Shown piece after piece: positions 16,106 to 25,033 of a stretch of DNA of 35,009 bases (the stretch's first letter is position 1; every line of letters begins with the position of its first letter). The translations under genes were made by a program, and so were the position numbers. Location: positions 1 through 35,009 of the forward strand of contig NZ_CAMLAC010000013.1 in NCBI RefSeq assembly GCF_946477935.1, read 5' to 3'. A model generated the notes under the pieces. The model had not been told where the DNA came from and ran no database searches. It worked only from the letters and a program-made list of their open reading frames with translations. The stretch comes from an uncultured Sphingomonas sp. Its GTDB lineage: Bacteria; Pseudomonadota; Alphaproteobacteria; Sphingomonadales; Sphingomonadaceae.

Positions 16106-17005
16106 ATGGTTACTCTGCTCGCGGACACGAACGCGTTACGTCATCCTGGCTTAAAGGCCTACCTGCAAGCGTCGCGCGACCATGCGATCGCGCTGTCGGA
16201 CCTCATGTTAGTCGAGATGCGCAAGACCAGGGCGCTGTCGACGTCTCGGGAATCGCTGCAAATCGTCGCACATTATCCGCAGCAATCCTATGCCCTGCGC
16301 CGCACCCACGAGATGCTAGGCGAAAAGATCACTTCCGCAGAGCAGAGCCACGTCCTGTTCGACTATGAGGCCACGGCCCATCTGACAGATCTGTCTCGCC
16401 GGCTGCTGACGCTGCCGCCGCCAGCCGGCCTCGCCAAGGAGATGGCGCAGCTCGAGGCTGACGCACAGCTCATCGTGGCTCGGCTGACCGAGGAAGTGGC
16501 CGCGCTCGAGCCCGGACTGGTGTCCGCGGCACAGGACTTCACGCCGGCCGAGCTAACGCAGATTCGCACTATGAAGGACGTGACGGACAGCACGCGCCGC
16601 AAGCTCCTTGATCTTCTTAAAGAGACGACCGGCGGGTTCATCTTGCAGAACCAGGAGCCCCGCCGCCGCGCGCCGATGCTGCTGCGCGACACCATAGGCC
16701 AGTTCGCCTTCCGTTACTCGTTGTGCATGCTTCTTTACTACATGGAGTGGGTCCGCATCGGACGACAGACGGGCAAGAGGTTGCCGCTCCGCGTCAACGA
16801 CGTCGTCGACATGCAAGTCGCCGCCATGGGCACATACTTTAACGGCGTGCTGAGTGCCGACAGAAACCTTCAGATCGTCTCCAACACCGCGCGCGGTGTA
16901 TTGCGCGGTTTCGGCGCCTATGTGGGCGAGGACTGGCGCTTGCCGCGACCACCTCAGGAGACCGACGACGCCAACGGCGATGCAAGCCTGATCGATCCGA
17001 GTTAA
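16106..17005 (+). CDS. PIN-like domain protein paired with the SIR2 gene
   Basis: A 299-aa protein. The N-terminal VTLLADTNALRHPGL has the D-T-N motif of PIN nucleases (Asp7), followed by an acidic residue in DLMLVEMRK (Glu37). Near the C-terminus are NDVVDMQVAAMG (Asp232/Asp235) and GVLSADRNLQIV (Asp252), matching the remaining PIN acidic positions. A helical insert of about 190 residues separates the halves, much longer than in VapC toxins (about 130 aa in total). The gene ends 9 bp before the SIR2 gene and is almost certainly co-transcribed with it. I infer an RNase or regulatory role in the same system. No antitoxin-like partner gene is present. Confidence 0.72.
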   Translation: MVTLLADTNALRHPGLKAYLQASRDHAIALSDLMLVEMRKTRALSTSRESLQIVAHYPQQSYALRRTHEMLGEKITSAEQSHVLFDYEATAHLTDLSRRLLTLPPPAGLAKEMAQLEADAQLIVARLTEEVAALEPGLVSAAQDFTPAELTQIRTMKDVTDSTRRKLLDLLKETTGGFILQNQEPRRRAPMLLRDTIGQFAFRYSLCMLLYYMEWVRIGRQTGKRLPLRVNDVVDMQVAAMGTYFNGVLSADRNLQIVSNTARGVLRGFGAYVGEDWRLPRPPQETDDANGDASLIDPS

Positions 17006-17014
17006 ACCTCTGCC

Positions 17015-20000
17015 ATGCGCTTCCTTGCCAACGGTCCCTCGATTCCCGACGATCTTCTGATCGCGCGCGACGCGGGTGACGTCATCTTCTTCTGCGGCGC
17101 CGGCGTCTCCCGCCACCGCGCCGGGCTGCCCGACTTTCTCAAGCTCGGCGGCGACGTGATCGATCTCCTCGGCGCCGGCGACAAGAGTCTTGCCCGCAAG
17201 CTGTTCCGCCGGATCAATGAGCTCGACCCGATCGACGGCGTCGGCGGACTGATCGCCACCGATCGCATCTTCAGCCTGCTCGAACGCGAGTTCGAACAAC
17301 GCGATGTCCGGAACGCCGTTGCGCGCGCGATCAAGCCTGCGGACGATCCAGACCTCAGCGCGCACCGAACTCTGATCGACCTGTCGAGCGGCCGCGACGG
17401 AACGGTCCGGCTGGTCACTACCAATTTCGACTTGCTGTTCGAGGCAGCGGCGCCCGGGCTTGCCTGCTCCGGACCTCCGGTCCTGCCCGACCCGCGCAGC
17501 GCCGGCTTCGGCGGCATCGTTCATCTTCACGGGCGCGTGGATGCCGATTATCTCGGACCGGGCGACGAGGAGTTCATTGTTTCCAGCGCCGACTTCGGTC
17601 GCGCCTATCTGTCCGACGGCTGGGCGACGCGCTTCATGCAGTCACTGCTTGCCCGCTTCCAGATCGTCTTCGTCGGCTACGGCGCCGACGATCCGCCAGT
17701 TCAATATCTGCTTGAGGCGCTGAATCTCCACGCCGGCAATCGCAGCCGGCTGTTCGCCTTTCAGCCGGGCAGCAACGCGGACGACGCGGCGCTTTGGGAA
17801 CATCGGGGTGTGCGGGCAATCCCATTCGACAGCAGCCAAGGCTATGATCCCCTGTGGGACAGCCTCGCGGCCTGGGCCGAGCGCGCGCGCGACGTCGATG
17901 GCTGGTACGCCAGGCTGATTGATATCGCGTCCGCAGGGCCCGCCGAACTCGATCCGCATCTGCGCGGCCAGATCGCCCATATGCTATCGACCCGAGAAGG
18001 CGCCCGGCGTGTCAGCATCGCCGAGACACCGCTGCCCGCTTCATGGCTGCTCGCATTGGATCCACGCCAGCGGTTCGACAAGCCGGGTCTTATCGACCCC
18101 TATGGTGAATCCGGCGAGCGGATCGATCCTTATGAGAAGCTGGCGCTCGACTTCGACACGCCGCCGCAGCCGGTCGATGAGGACGACGCTTTTCGCGACC
18201 GGAAGGTGCCCGATGACACGTGGAGCGCCTTCGCGCCCACCCGCTTCGATCAGGAGGACGTACAGGAAACGGGGTTCGGCGACTTTTACGGCCACCGGGC
18301 AAATCTTGCCGGACCACTGAGCACTCGCCTCCACCATCTCGGCATCTGGTTTCACCGCGTTGCTCATCAGCCGGTCGCCCTATGGTGGGCGGCCGCGAAC
18401 GGTCCCCTCCACCCGCGCATCGTTGAGATGATCGAAGCATGGCTCCGCCAAGACCCGGATCGTTGGCCCGACGACATCCGACGCGGCTGGCGCTTCCTGA
18501 TCGCGAGCTGGTCCGATCGCCGGGTGGAACCCGACCAAGGCTATTTCGAGCTCAGCCAGCGGGTGGCGCGCGAGGGATGGTCAGAAGCGCGCGTACGCGA
18601 CTATGCAGCCCTCTTTCGGCCCCGACTGAAGGTCGACCGCAAGTTCGGGGTGCCGCATCCGCTCTCCTGGTCCGACAGCGACCGCCCGAACCCGCTGGTC
18701 GCCTATGATGTCGACTATCCGCATCCCTACGAGCTGCTGACCATTCCCGACGATCAGCTTGCCTATGCGACCACGCGCTTCCGCGAGAACCTCGACCTCG
18801 CCCGCTCAATCGAAGCCGAGATCTCCGGGCACGACCATGTCCATATGGAAACGACGCGGCCAGACGACGGCGCTCCCCCCATAGCCTATGACAGCTATGG
18901 GCTCACGGGCCCGATCGCGCTGTTCCTCCAGCTGATGGAGCAGCTGGTCGAAGTCTCACCCGAACTCGCCCGCAGCGAGATCGCCCGATGGCCGACGGAC
19001 GATCAATATATCTTCGGGCGCCTGCGCATTTGGGCGGCGAGCAATCCGATCGTACCGCCGGGGGAAGCGGCCGACATCCTGCTCGGCTTCCCCGACCACA
19101 CGTTCTGGAGTTCGGAGCAGCAGCGCGACCTTCTCTATGCGATCCGCGACCGCTGGCCAGACTTCGCCACCGAGGATCGGACGCGATTTGAGCATCGCAT
19201 CCTCACTACGACATTTCCTTGGTCCGACAGAACCCGCGGCGGAAAGGCCCGCGCGGCGGCTCATTATCGGCTCGATCGCCTGCATTGGCTGTCACGGCAT
19301 GATGTCGCTTTCTCGTTTGATGTCGAGGCGGAAATGGCGGCGCTTCGCCCGATCGCGGAAGGGTGGTCGGAGCGTTCCGGCGAGGAAGCGGCGGACTCGC
19401 ACGCGCCAGTGGTGCGCACCATCGACACCGACGCCGATCCGCGCGTGCTAGAACAGGTGCCGATCAGTGAGGTCCTCGAACGAGCCCGGCAGGCGGGCCA
19501 GTCCGACTTCTTCGACTTTGTCGAGCGCCGCCCGTTCAACGGCCTCGCCGAGCAGAAGCCCGCACGAGCGCTCGCAGTCCTTACGGATGCCGCGCGCAAG
19601 GGCGAGGTTCCGGTCTCCTTCTGGTCAGCCTTTCTTTATGCCGAGACGCGCAAGCATGATTCTATAAGGCTAACGCAGGCGATCGCCGGCCGCCTCGCAT
19701 CCCTGTCGCCCGATGCACTTAGCACCATCGCCTATCCGGCTGCCGAATGGCTTCAAGGCCTGGGCGAGCGCCTCTTCGCCGAACTCGCCGCAGTGCTGGA
19801 CTGCCTATGGGACCCACTCATGGCAGCGCTGCCGCTGCGCGACGACGACCGCAAGCACCGCGTCGACAGCAGCTGGGCGAACGATGCGCTGAACGCGCCC
19901 GCCGGCAAGCTCGCCAGCCTGCTCATGAAGGACCCGTCGACCAAGGGCCTCCCGTTCGGCCAAGGCTTCCCCGAAGATTGGACGCGCCGCCACGAACAGC

Positions 20001-20812
20001 TAATCGCGCTGCCGGGCGACATGCGCCGGCACGCGCTCGTGATGCTAGGATTCCAGATCAATTGGCTGTTCGCCATTGCCCCTGACTGGACCAACGCAAA
20101 TCTGCTTACTGTGGTAGATGACGAGGGCGATGATGGCGACGCGCTGTGGGACGGCATCCTCTGGGCGGCCCGGGCGCCGAGCCGAACGCTTTACGAGCGC
20201 CTGAAGCCGGGACTTCTCGCTCGGGCCATGTCGCCCATGCGACGCCGCGCCGAAGCCAATGTCATCGGCGGCTTCCTACTGATTGGCTGGGGCGGCGATC
20301 CCGATGCCGATCCGCCCGCGCAACTCGTCACCAGCGCAGAGCTGCGCGAGATCCTCGTTGAGAGCGATGATGATCTGCGCGGACAGATTCTGTGGCATCT
20401 TGAGCATTGGTCAGCGGACCACGAGGCCAAGTGGCGTGCGCGCCTCGTCAGGTTCCTAATCGACGTCTGGCCCAATCACCGGGCCCTCCGGACCCCGGAG
20501 ATATCCACCCGCCTCGTCGATCTCGCTTTGGCTAGCGGCGATCTTTTCCCGCAGGTCGTGCAGGCGATCTTGCCGCGGCTGGTGCCGGTGCGAGGCGGAA
20601 TGCTGCGTGGACTAACGCTTCGCTCGGAGGTCGGAAGCCATCCCGCGCTGGTTTATCCCGCCGCGATGCTCGACCTTCTCTGGGCGACCCTCGCCGAGGA
20701 TGCGACGCTATGGCCGTATAAGATTGAAGAGGTGCTGGACGTGCTTTCCGGCAGGCAGGAAACCCTAGCCGACCCCCGGCTATCGGAATTGCGTCGTCGA
20801 CGCGCTGGCTAA
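17015..20812 (+). CDS. Large SIR2-domain protein, probable defence effector
   Basis: A 1265-aa protein. The N-terminal sirtuin-fold NADase domain shows FFCGAGVSRHRAGLPDF (residues 26-41), the TTNFD motif (135-139), HLHG with the catalytic His (170-173), and GYGADDPPVQ (221-230). The remaining 950 residues are helical, rich in Trp, Arg and Asp, with no visible ATPase motif. They may correspond to DUF4020 or the sensor regions of Dsr-type proteins (from memory). Known defence-associated sirtuins deplete NAD+ on phage infection and cause abortive infection. That role is proposed here by analogy. There is no strong Shine-Dalgarno sequence, so it may be translated by coupling to the PIN gene. Confidence 0.88.
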   Translation: MRFLANGPSIPDDLLIARDAGDVIFFCGAGVSRHRAGLPDFLKLGGDVIDLLGAGDKSLARKLFRRINELDPIDGVGGLIATDRIFSLLEREFEQRDVRNAVARAIKPADDPDLSAHRTLIDLSSGRDGTVRLVTTNFDLLFEAAAPGLACSGPPVLPDPRSAGFGGIVHLHGRVDADYLGPGDEEFIVSSADFGRAYLSDGWATRFMQSLLARFQIVFVGYGADDPPVQYLLEALNLHAGNRSRLFAFQPGSNADDAALWEHRGVRAIPFDSSQGYDPLWDSLAAWAERARDVDGWYARLIDIASAGPAELDPHLRGQIAHMLSTREGARRVSIAETPLPASWLLALDPRQRFDKPGLIDPYGESGERIDPYEKLALDFDTPPQPVDEDDAFRDRKVPDDTWSAFAPTRFDQEDVQETGFGDFYGHRANLAGPLSTRLHHLGIWFHRVAHQPVALWWAAANGPLHPRIVEMIEAWLRQDPDRWPDDIRRGWRFLIASWSDRRVEPDQGYFELSQRVAREGWSEARVRDYAALFRPRLKVDRKFGVPHPLSWSDSDRPNPLVAYDVDYPHPYELLTIPDDQLAYATTRFRENLDLARSIEAEISGHDHVHMETTRPDDGAPPIAYDSYGLTGPIALFLQLMEQLVEVSPELARSEIARWPTDDQYIFGRLRIWAASNPIVPPGEAADILLGFPDHTFWSSEQQRDLLYAIRDRWPDFATEDRTRFEHRILTTTFPWSDRTRGGKARAAAHYRLDRLHWLSRHDVAFSFDVEAEMAALRPIAEGWSERSGEEAADSHAPVVRTIDTDADPRVLEQVPISEVLERARQAGQSDFFDFVERRPFNGLAEQKPARALAVLTDAARKGEVPVSFWSAFLYAETRKHDSIRLTQAIAGRLASLSPDALSTIAYPAAEWLQGLGERLFAELAAVLDCLWDPLMAALPLRDDDRKHRVDSSWANDALNAPAGKLASLLMKDPSTKGLPFGQGFPEDWTRRHEQLIALPGDMRRHALVMLGFQINWLFAIAPDWTNANLLTVVDDEGDDGDALWDGILWAARAPSRTLYERLKPGLLARAMSPMRRRAEANVIGGFLLIGWGGDPDADPPAQLVTSAELREILVESDDDLRGQILWHLEHWSADHEAKWRARLVRFLIDVWPNHRALRTPEISTRLVDLALASGDLFPQVVQAILPRLVPVRGGMLRGLTLRSEVGSHPALVYPAAMLDLLWATLAEDATLWPYKIEEVLDVLSGRQETLADPRLSELRRRRAG

Positions 20813-20849
20813 TGGCGCTGCCCGTTTTGTCATTGGCAGCCTATTCAGA

Positions 20850-21611
20850 CTATCGCGGTGGCGGTGGAAGCGGGGCGGACATCAGCGGCTCGAAGTATCG
20901 GTCACAACCCGTCAGGCTTTCGAAGTCTGGATCATCGAATGTTACGATCCGACAGATGTGATTCGCCGGAATAGCCGCAAGCGCCCGATCGTGCGGCACC
21001 CCATCATAGGGGTGGCCAGCACGCCAAGCACAGAACTGGCGAGCGAAGTGGGATTCGTAACCCAAGCTGTCTTGGAAAAATGTGAAGGGAATTGCCGCTT
21101 CGACAACCGAACTCACCCCCACCGAACGCAGGACGGGCCCGAGGTCGGGGTCCCGGTCAATCGCGGCATAGAGTGCCTCTCCACCCCAGAACCGAAGAAA
21201 ATCCTCGACGCCGTCATCGTTGCACGGACGCGTGAAGAGGAACCAGATCCGTCCAGCCCGCGTCGGTGAGTGCGCTTGGTGACGAAGCCGGAATTGCGCG
21301 GCAATCTCCGACGTAAACGCGCCCGACGACACCGCCGCATCGATCCTTCTCATCAAGCTGTCGGCGCTTGGAAGATCCATTCCTTCCGCCAGAATGGACA
21401 CCCGCTCATGGACCATCAGACGGCTGCAATGCCACGCCAGAACGTCGTGTGGCCGCAGCAGCTCGCCCAGTCGCTCGACCACCCGGTCATACTGAAATCC
21501 GGTGGCGAAGCGCCGCGTAGTCGCCCAATCGTCCAGAAGATCGAGATGCTCGTCAAGGAGAGTGATAACCGTTGGCGGCCAACTTTCCGGGTGATCGTAG
21601 TCAACCAGCAC
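20850..21611 (-). CDS. Unknown protein, last gene of the minus-strand accessory operon
   Basis: A 253-aa soluble-looking protein with a GTG start preceded by GAAGG. It has no recognised motif. Notable parts are LLRPHDVLAWHCSRLMVHE, QFRLRHQAHSPTRAGRIWFLFTRP and a Pro-rich end. The composition is acidic with many His and Trp residues. It lies 68 bp downstream of the 206-aa gene, and its stop faces the SIR2 gene stop across 37 bp. It is placed in the same operon by strand and spacing. I do not know the family; the gene is accepted because it is long, uncontested and consistent in codon use. Confidence 0.7.
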   Translation of the reverse strand: MLVDYDHPESWPPTVITLLDEHLDLLDDWATTRRFATGFQYDRVVERLGELLRPHDVLAWHCSRLMVHERVSILAEGMDLPSADSLMRRIDAAVSSGAFTSEIAAQFRLRHQAHSPTRAGRIWFLFTRPCNDDGVEDFLRFWGGEALYAAIDRDPDLGPVLRSVGVSSVVEAAIPFTFFQDSLGYESHFARQFCAWRAGHPYDGVPHDRALAAIPANHICRIVTFDDPDFESLTGCDRYFEPLMSAPLPPPPR

Positions 21612-21679
21612 GGTTCGCCTTCACGTCTCAAGCAACCGCCGAGGAGGATCTGCGGGTCCAGATAGGGCACTAGGCGCGG

Positions 21680-22300
21680 TCATCGGCCTCGCGCCGCCTT
21701 GATCTCTTCCACCAGCCGATCCAGCGTGCTCCTCGCCGCATGGATACGATCGATCGCTAAGCCAAGCGGCTCGAGCGCAGCTTCCAGGTCTTCTTCCTCA
21801 AACCCCGCGCTCAGCGCTTCCTTGCTAACCGGGATCGTGAGAGCGACATCGCCGGTCTTGATATCACAGCGGAACCCTCGATCGACGAGCTCGTCGATCA
21901 GGGGTCCTTGCGACCTCAACAGCGCCTTCCAGTCGCGCTGGCCAAGGGCATCCGTGCTCGCCGCGAACCGGATACCAGCGCCAGCGAAGCCCGCGATCGT
22001 GCCGATCCAAGTCTCGGGCTCATGACCATCCAGGCAGGACACTGTGTCCAACACGAACGAGAGGTAGCAGTCATTCTCGTCTGATTCCGGCATGCGCCAA
22101 TCCTCGGGCGCGAACCATTGCGTCTCGTCAAAATCAGCCGGTGCCTCACCCGCCCAGCCTAGCGCACGCCGCTTGTCGTCGAGCAGGGCTGCGACGGCTT
22201 TCGCAAGCATGGGCTGCATCGTGCTGTGAGCGTATCGAAGGGCGGCCTCGAGCTCATCGATGTGGGTCACGATGACAGCGCCTACGGCGGGCTCCGGCAT
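21680..22300 (-). CDS. Unknown acidic protein next to the PD-(D/E)XK gene
   Basis: A 206-aa acidic protein (sections such as MPESDENDCYLSF and GFEEEDLEAALEPL) ending in a predicted helix (LDRLVEEIKAARGR). I recognise no domain. The ATG follows AGAGGAACTGATC and starts 12 bp after the nuclease stop, so it is in the same transcript. The acidic charge and position would fit an inhibitor or specificity partner of the nuclease, but nothing in the sequence proves that. Confidence 0.7.
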   Translation of the reverse strand: MPEPAVGAVIVTHIDELEAALRYAHSTMQPMLAKAVAALLDDKRRALGWAGEAPADFDETQWFAPEDWRMPESDENDCYLSFVLDTVSCLDGHEPETWIGTIAGFAGAGIRFAASTDALGQRDWKALLRSQGPLIDELVDRGFRCDIKTGDVALTIPVSKEALSAGFEEEDLEAALEPLGLAIDRIHAARSTLDRLVEEIKAARGR

Positions 22301-22312
22301 GATCAGTTCCTC

Positions 22313-23008
22313 TTAAAACGCTTGGACATGCGCGCCGAACGCGGCAATCATTTGCTGTACAAAGGACCGACCGACGACCGACGCACCGGCTGCCGTGGAA
22401 GCGGCGCGTGCAACGTCAGACCAGCTTGTCGATGACACGTCCGGCACGTTGGGCGAGAACGGCGCCAGCAACACGATCCGTGCCGATCGCTTCTGCAACT
22501 CAGCCCTCCGAAACACCGACGCCTTGTATCGATCGAGCTGATCGCGGCCGAGGCCGGCATGTATCTTCACCTCGATGCCGATCAGATGGACGCTAGTCTC
22601 GATGATCAGGTCTACCCGGTCGGCAGCATCCCCCATCGGACAGACTTCAGTCTCGACACGGTACCCCGTCCCCAGCGCCTCGAACCAATCCGTCGTTGGC
22701 AGCGCGGCGCGAAGATAGTGCGCCAGGAACATACTCGACGTCTCGCCCCCGAACTCGGTCATCCAGAGCCCGGCCAGCGCGCCCGCATTACGCACCTCAT
22801 CATGGCCCAAGCCCGCTAGCGACCAGGGATTGATGAGACCGCCCCGCGCCTTGGCGGTAGCGAGCGGGGCCCTCAGCGACTGGAAGGCAGATTGCAGGTC
22901 GCCGAGCGCGTAGAATTGCTTTGGGGCGCGAGGCTGACCAGTTGGCAACACGGCACGAAGAGCCAGGAAGGCGGCCTCGAGTGCATGAGCTTGAAGACCG
23001 TCAGCCAT
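22313..23008 (-). CDS. PD-(D/E)XK nuclease superfamily protein
   Basis: A 231-aa protein. The core motif is RVDLIIETSVHLIGIEVKIHAGLGRDQLDRYK: the metal-binding Asp133, the E-x-K pair Glu146/Lys148, and Gln157 in the following helix. That is the standard PD-(D/E)XK pattern as in PDDEXK_4 proteins. An upstream Glu (in YRVETEV) may be the helix-1 acidic residue. I use the ATG at 23008, which overlaps the protease stop by 8 bp; the track start at 23197 is an artefact of open frame inside the protease gene. It probably cleaves DNA as an effector in the module; specificity is unknown. Confidence 0.85.
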   Translation of the reverse strand: MADGLQAHALEAAFLALRAVLPTGQPRAPKQFYALGDLQSAFQSLRAPLATAKARGGLINPWSLAGLGHDEVRNAGALAGLWMTEFGGETSSMFLAHYLRAALPTTDWFEALGTGYRVETEVCPMGDAADRVDLIIETSVHLIGIEVKIHAGLGRDQLDRYKASVFRRAELQKRSARIVLLAPFSPNVPDVSSTSWSDVARAASTAAGASVVGRSFVQQMIAAFGAHVQAF

Positions 23009-23801
23009 ATTGAGCTCTTGCGCGGGCTTCGGCCGCCGCGACAACTTCTCGCACCAGGACTGCGGGCCATACGCGACCGAGTTGGGCGTCGGACGGGTCG
23101 TTGGTGTGAAACCGGCCCGAGTAGATGCCGATGAAGTTGACTGCGCCGTCCCCAGCTTCGATGCGGCCGTGCCCGTCCTCCAGCTCGATTTCGCCATGCG
23201 CTCTCTGGATGACCGGCGACCCCGACATGCCCGGCCGCGACGCAGTGTCCACGATCAGATATCGCTGGTGCTTGCTCGCGGTGAAGAACGGCTCACTTGC
23301 GAACGTTGCCTGTTTCCACACCGGCAGCCCGATGCCGAGGCGACCGAACGGATAGCCGAGGATGAAGATCGGCATTCCGATCCGCTGCTTGAGTGCCACG
23401 GTGCGCACGACGTTCATCGGCATTACCGAGGCTTCGCCAGGCGGCGGCAAATCCACGTCCAGAGCTGCGACGTCGACAGCGCGACCGTGTTGGGGATGCT
23501 CGACCCAAAGCGGCGCTTCGTCCGCGTCGATGGTCGGCACCCGAACGATCAGCGGCGGTCGATCCCGATCGTTCAAGGGGACGTGCACCCGCAGGTGATC
23601 CGGAATGCCGCCCTTCCTATGCGTGACCTCGTTAGTCTCGTTGTTGCGGCCGGAGACGACGTGCCAATTGGTCAGCAGGGACAGACGTCCGTCGAGCCGC
23701 AGCCACGGGAACGCCGTCGCACCTCCAAGAAGCTGTTCGCCGAAGAACGCCTCGACGTACAAGGGTACCAGCGAGCAGGTGTCGATCCCGGGCGCCGTCA
23801 C
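23001..23801 (-). CDS. Trypsin-like serine protease
   Basis: A 266-aa protein with a complete chymotrypsin-fold triad: His47 in LLTNWHVVSG, Asp110 in AVDVAALDV, and Ser192 in RPGMSGSPV. There is no signal peptide, so the protease is probably cytoplasmic, unlike DegP-type periplasmic proteases. Cytoplasmic trypsin-like proteases are known in bacterial conflict systems, where they activate or destroy partners by cleavage. The GTG start overlaps the recombinase stop as GTGA, and the stop overlaps the nuclease start. Its natural target could be one of the neighbouring proteins. That is a hypothesis. Confidence 0.88.
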   Translation of the reverse strand: MTAPGIDTCSLVPLYVEAFFGEQLLGGATAFPWLRLDGRLSLLTNWHVVSGRNNETNEVTHRKGGIPDHLRVHVPLNDRDRPPLIVRVPTIDADEAPLWVEHPQHGRAVDVAALDVDLPPPGEASVMPMNVVRTVALKQRIGMPIFILGYPFGRLGIGLPVWKQATFASEPFFTASKHQRYLIVDTASRPGMSGSPVIQRAHGEIELEDGHGRIEAGDGAVNFIGIYSGRFHTNDPSDAQLGRVWPAVLVREVVAAAEARARAQYG

Positions 23802-25033
23802 TTCAATCTCTCCAGAAGGCGGCCAACAGCACCGGCCTCGGCCGCGAGGTTACGGTTGTAGGCAAGTGGCATGCGCGGGCTCTTCCACCGCAAGGCGTCC
23901 ATGATCCCGGCAAGATCCTCACCGCTCGCGAACAGGTCCTGGTTCAGGCCGACCCGGGTCGAGTGCGCGCTCACTCCCTTCAGCAACCGCACGATATCGT
24001 CAGCGGTAAGATCGGCTAGCGCGCCGCTGTCGAATGCGCGTTGGATCATCGCCCGGTAGATGGGTCCGATGGAGGCGGGGTGAAGCGCGACGGAGCCGAT
24101 GTCATACTCGGTGCGAGCCGGCACTGCCGGCCGCGACAGCGTCTTGCGCAGGTCCCAGGTCTCCCGTGCCGTTATGCTGTCGATGCTCCGTCCCTTCACC
24201 GCAACCCGCGCCTTGTAACGCCGAACCTGCACGCGACGGAACAGCGGCCCTTGGCCTATGCCCGCTGCCTCGGCCCAGGCAGCGATTGCGCGTACCGATC
24301 GCGGGCTGAGGAATGCTGTCGCCCCCTCCCCTTCCTGATCGCCCTTGCTCCGCGGAATCACCAGCAGCCGCGCCTCGGGATCGAGCGCCTCCTGGATATG
24401 CTCGACCTCGATCGCGACCAGTTCGGAAGCGCGCAGGCCAGTGTCGTAAGCTACCGAAAGCAGCGCACGGTCGCGCAACCCCGGCAAATCGTCTGCGCAT
24501 GCCTCCAGAAGCCCCCTGATGTTGATCCCACGGGGTTTATCGCGCTCGATGTCTCGTACCGGCCCCTTGAAGCGCAGCGGGCGTGCCTGCGCCTGCGCGG
24601 TCCCCTTCTCCCGACGAATGGCGCGAAGTCGCAGCTTGACCAGCTCAGCCTGGGTCGGGTCCTTAAGGTCGAGCAGCTGGTGGATCTTGGCGATCGACGC
24701 CTTGTAGCGCGCCAGCGAAGCTGGCCGGCTGCCATTCCCGGCCCGCGCGTCGAGATAGTCGGCCACGGTTTCCGCAGCCGCTGGCACTGCGATCCGGTTG
24801 GCACGCCGGCACCACGCATCGAAGGCTTCGACATCGGATTTAAGCGCACGAATGCTGTGAGGTGACGAGGCCGCCTGATACGCCTTGATCAGCCCCTCGT
24901 TGATGACGATGCGGGCGCCGGCGCGCATTTGGACGATGGTCCAAGCGAGATCGTCCCCCGCCCCTGCCAGAGGGATACTCAGCGCCGTCGTCGTTGCGCC
25001 TATAGGCTTGGCGTCCTCAGACGGCGTCACCAT
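23798..25033 (-). CDS. Tyrosine recombinase (phage-integrase family)
   Basis: A 411-aa site-specific recombinase. An N-terminal SAM-like DNA-binding domain (SIRALKSDVEAFDAWC...ASLARYKASIAKIHQLL) is followed by a catalytic domain with Arg201 (TGLRASEL), Lys230 (PRSKGDQ), His357 and Arg360 (AHSTRVG), Trp383 in the second His position (RWKS) and the nucleophile Tyr392 (AYNRN). All catalytic residues are present, so it should be active. An insert of about 60 residues lies between FRRVQV and the HxxR box. It starts 7 bp inside the TIR-like gene and ends 4 bp inside the protease gene, so it is an internal member of the operon, not a terminal integrase of an island. Confidence 0.92.
   Translation of the reverse strand: MVTPSEDAKPIGATTTALSIPLAGAGDDLAWTIVQMRAGARIVINEGLIKAYQAASSPHSIRALKSDVEAFDAWCRRANRIAVPAAAETVADYLDARAGNGSRPASLARYKASIAKIHQLLDLKDPTQAELVKLRLRAIRREKGTAQAQARPLRFKGPVRDIERDKPRGINIRGLLEACADDLPGLRDRALLSVAYDTGLRASELVAIEVEHIQEALDPEARLLVIPRSKGDQEGEGATAFLSPRSVRAIAAWAEAAGIGQGPLFRRVQVRRYKARVAVKGRSIDSITARETWDLRKTLSRPAVPARTEYDIGSVALHPASIGPIYRAMIQRAFDSGALADLTADDIVRLLKGVSAHSTRVGLNQDLFASGEDLAGIMDALRWKSPRMPLAYNRNLAAEAGAVGRLLERLK

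Noticed and set aside
16553-17530. 325-aa minus-strand ORF
   Set aside because: It overlaps the PIN and SIR2 genes antisense, and its composition (Asp/Val/Gln-rich repeats of coding-strand codons) is typical of a shadow frame.
23009-23197. N-terminal extension of the PD-(D/E)XK ORF
   Set aside because: It lies inside the protease coding sequence; the ATG at 23008 gives a typical 8-bp operon overlap.
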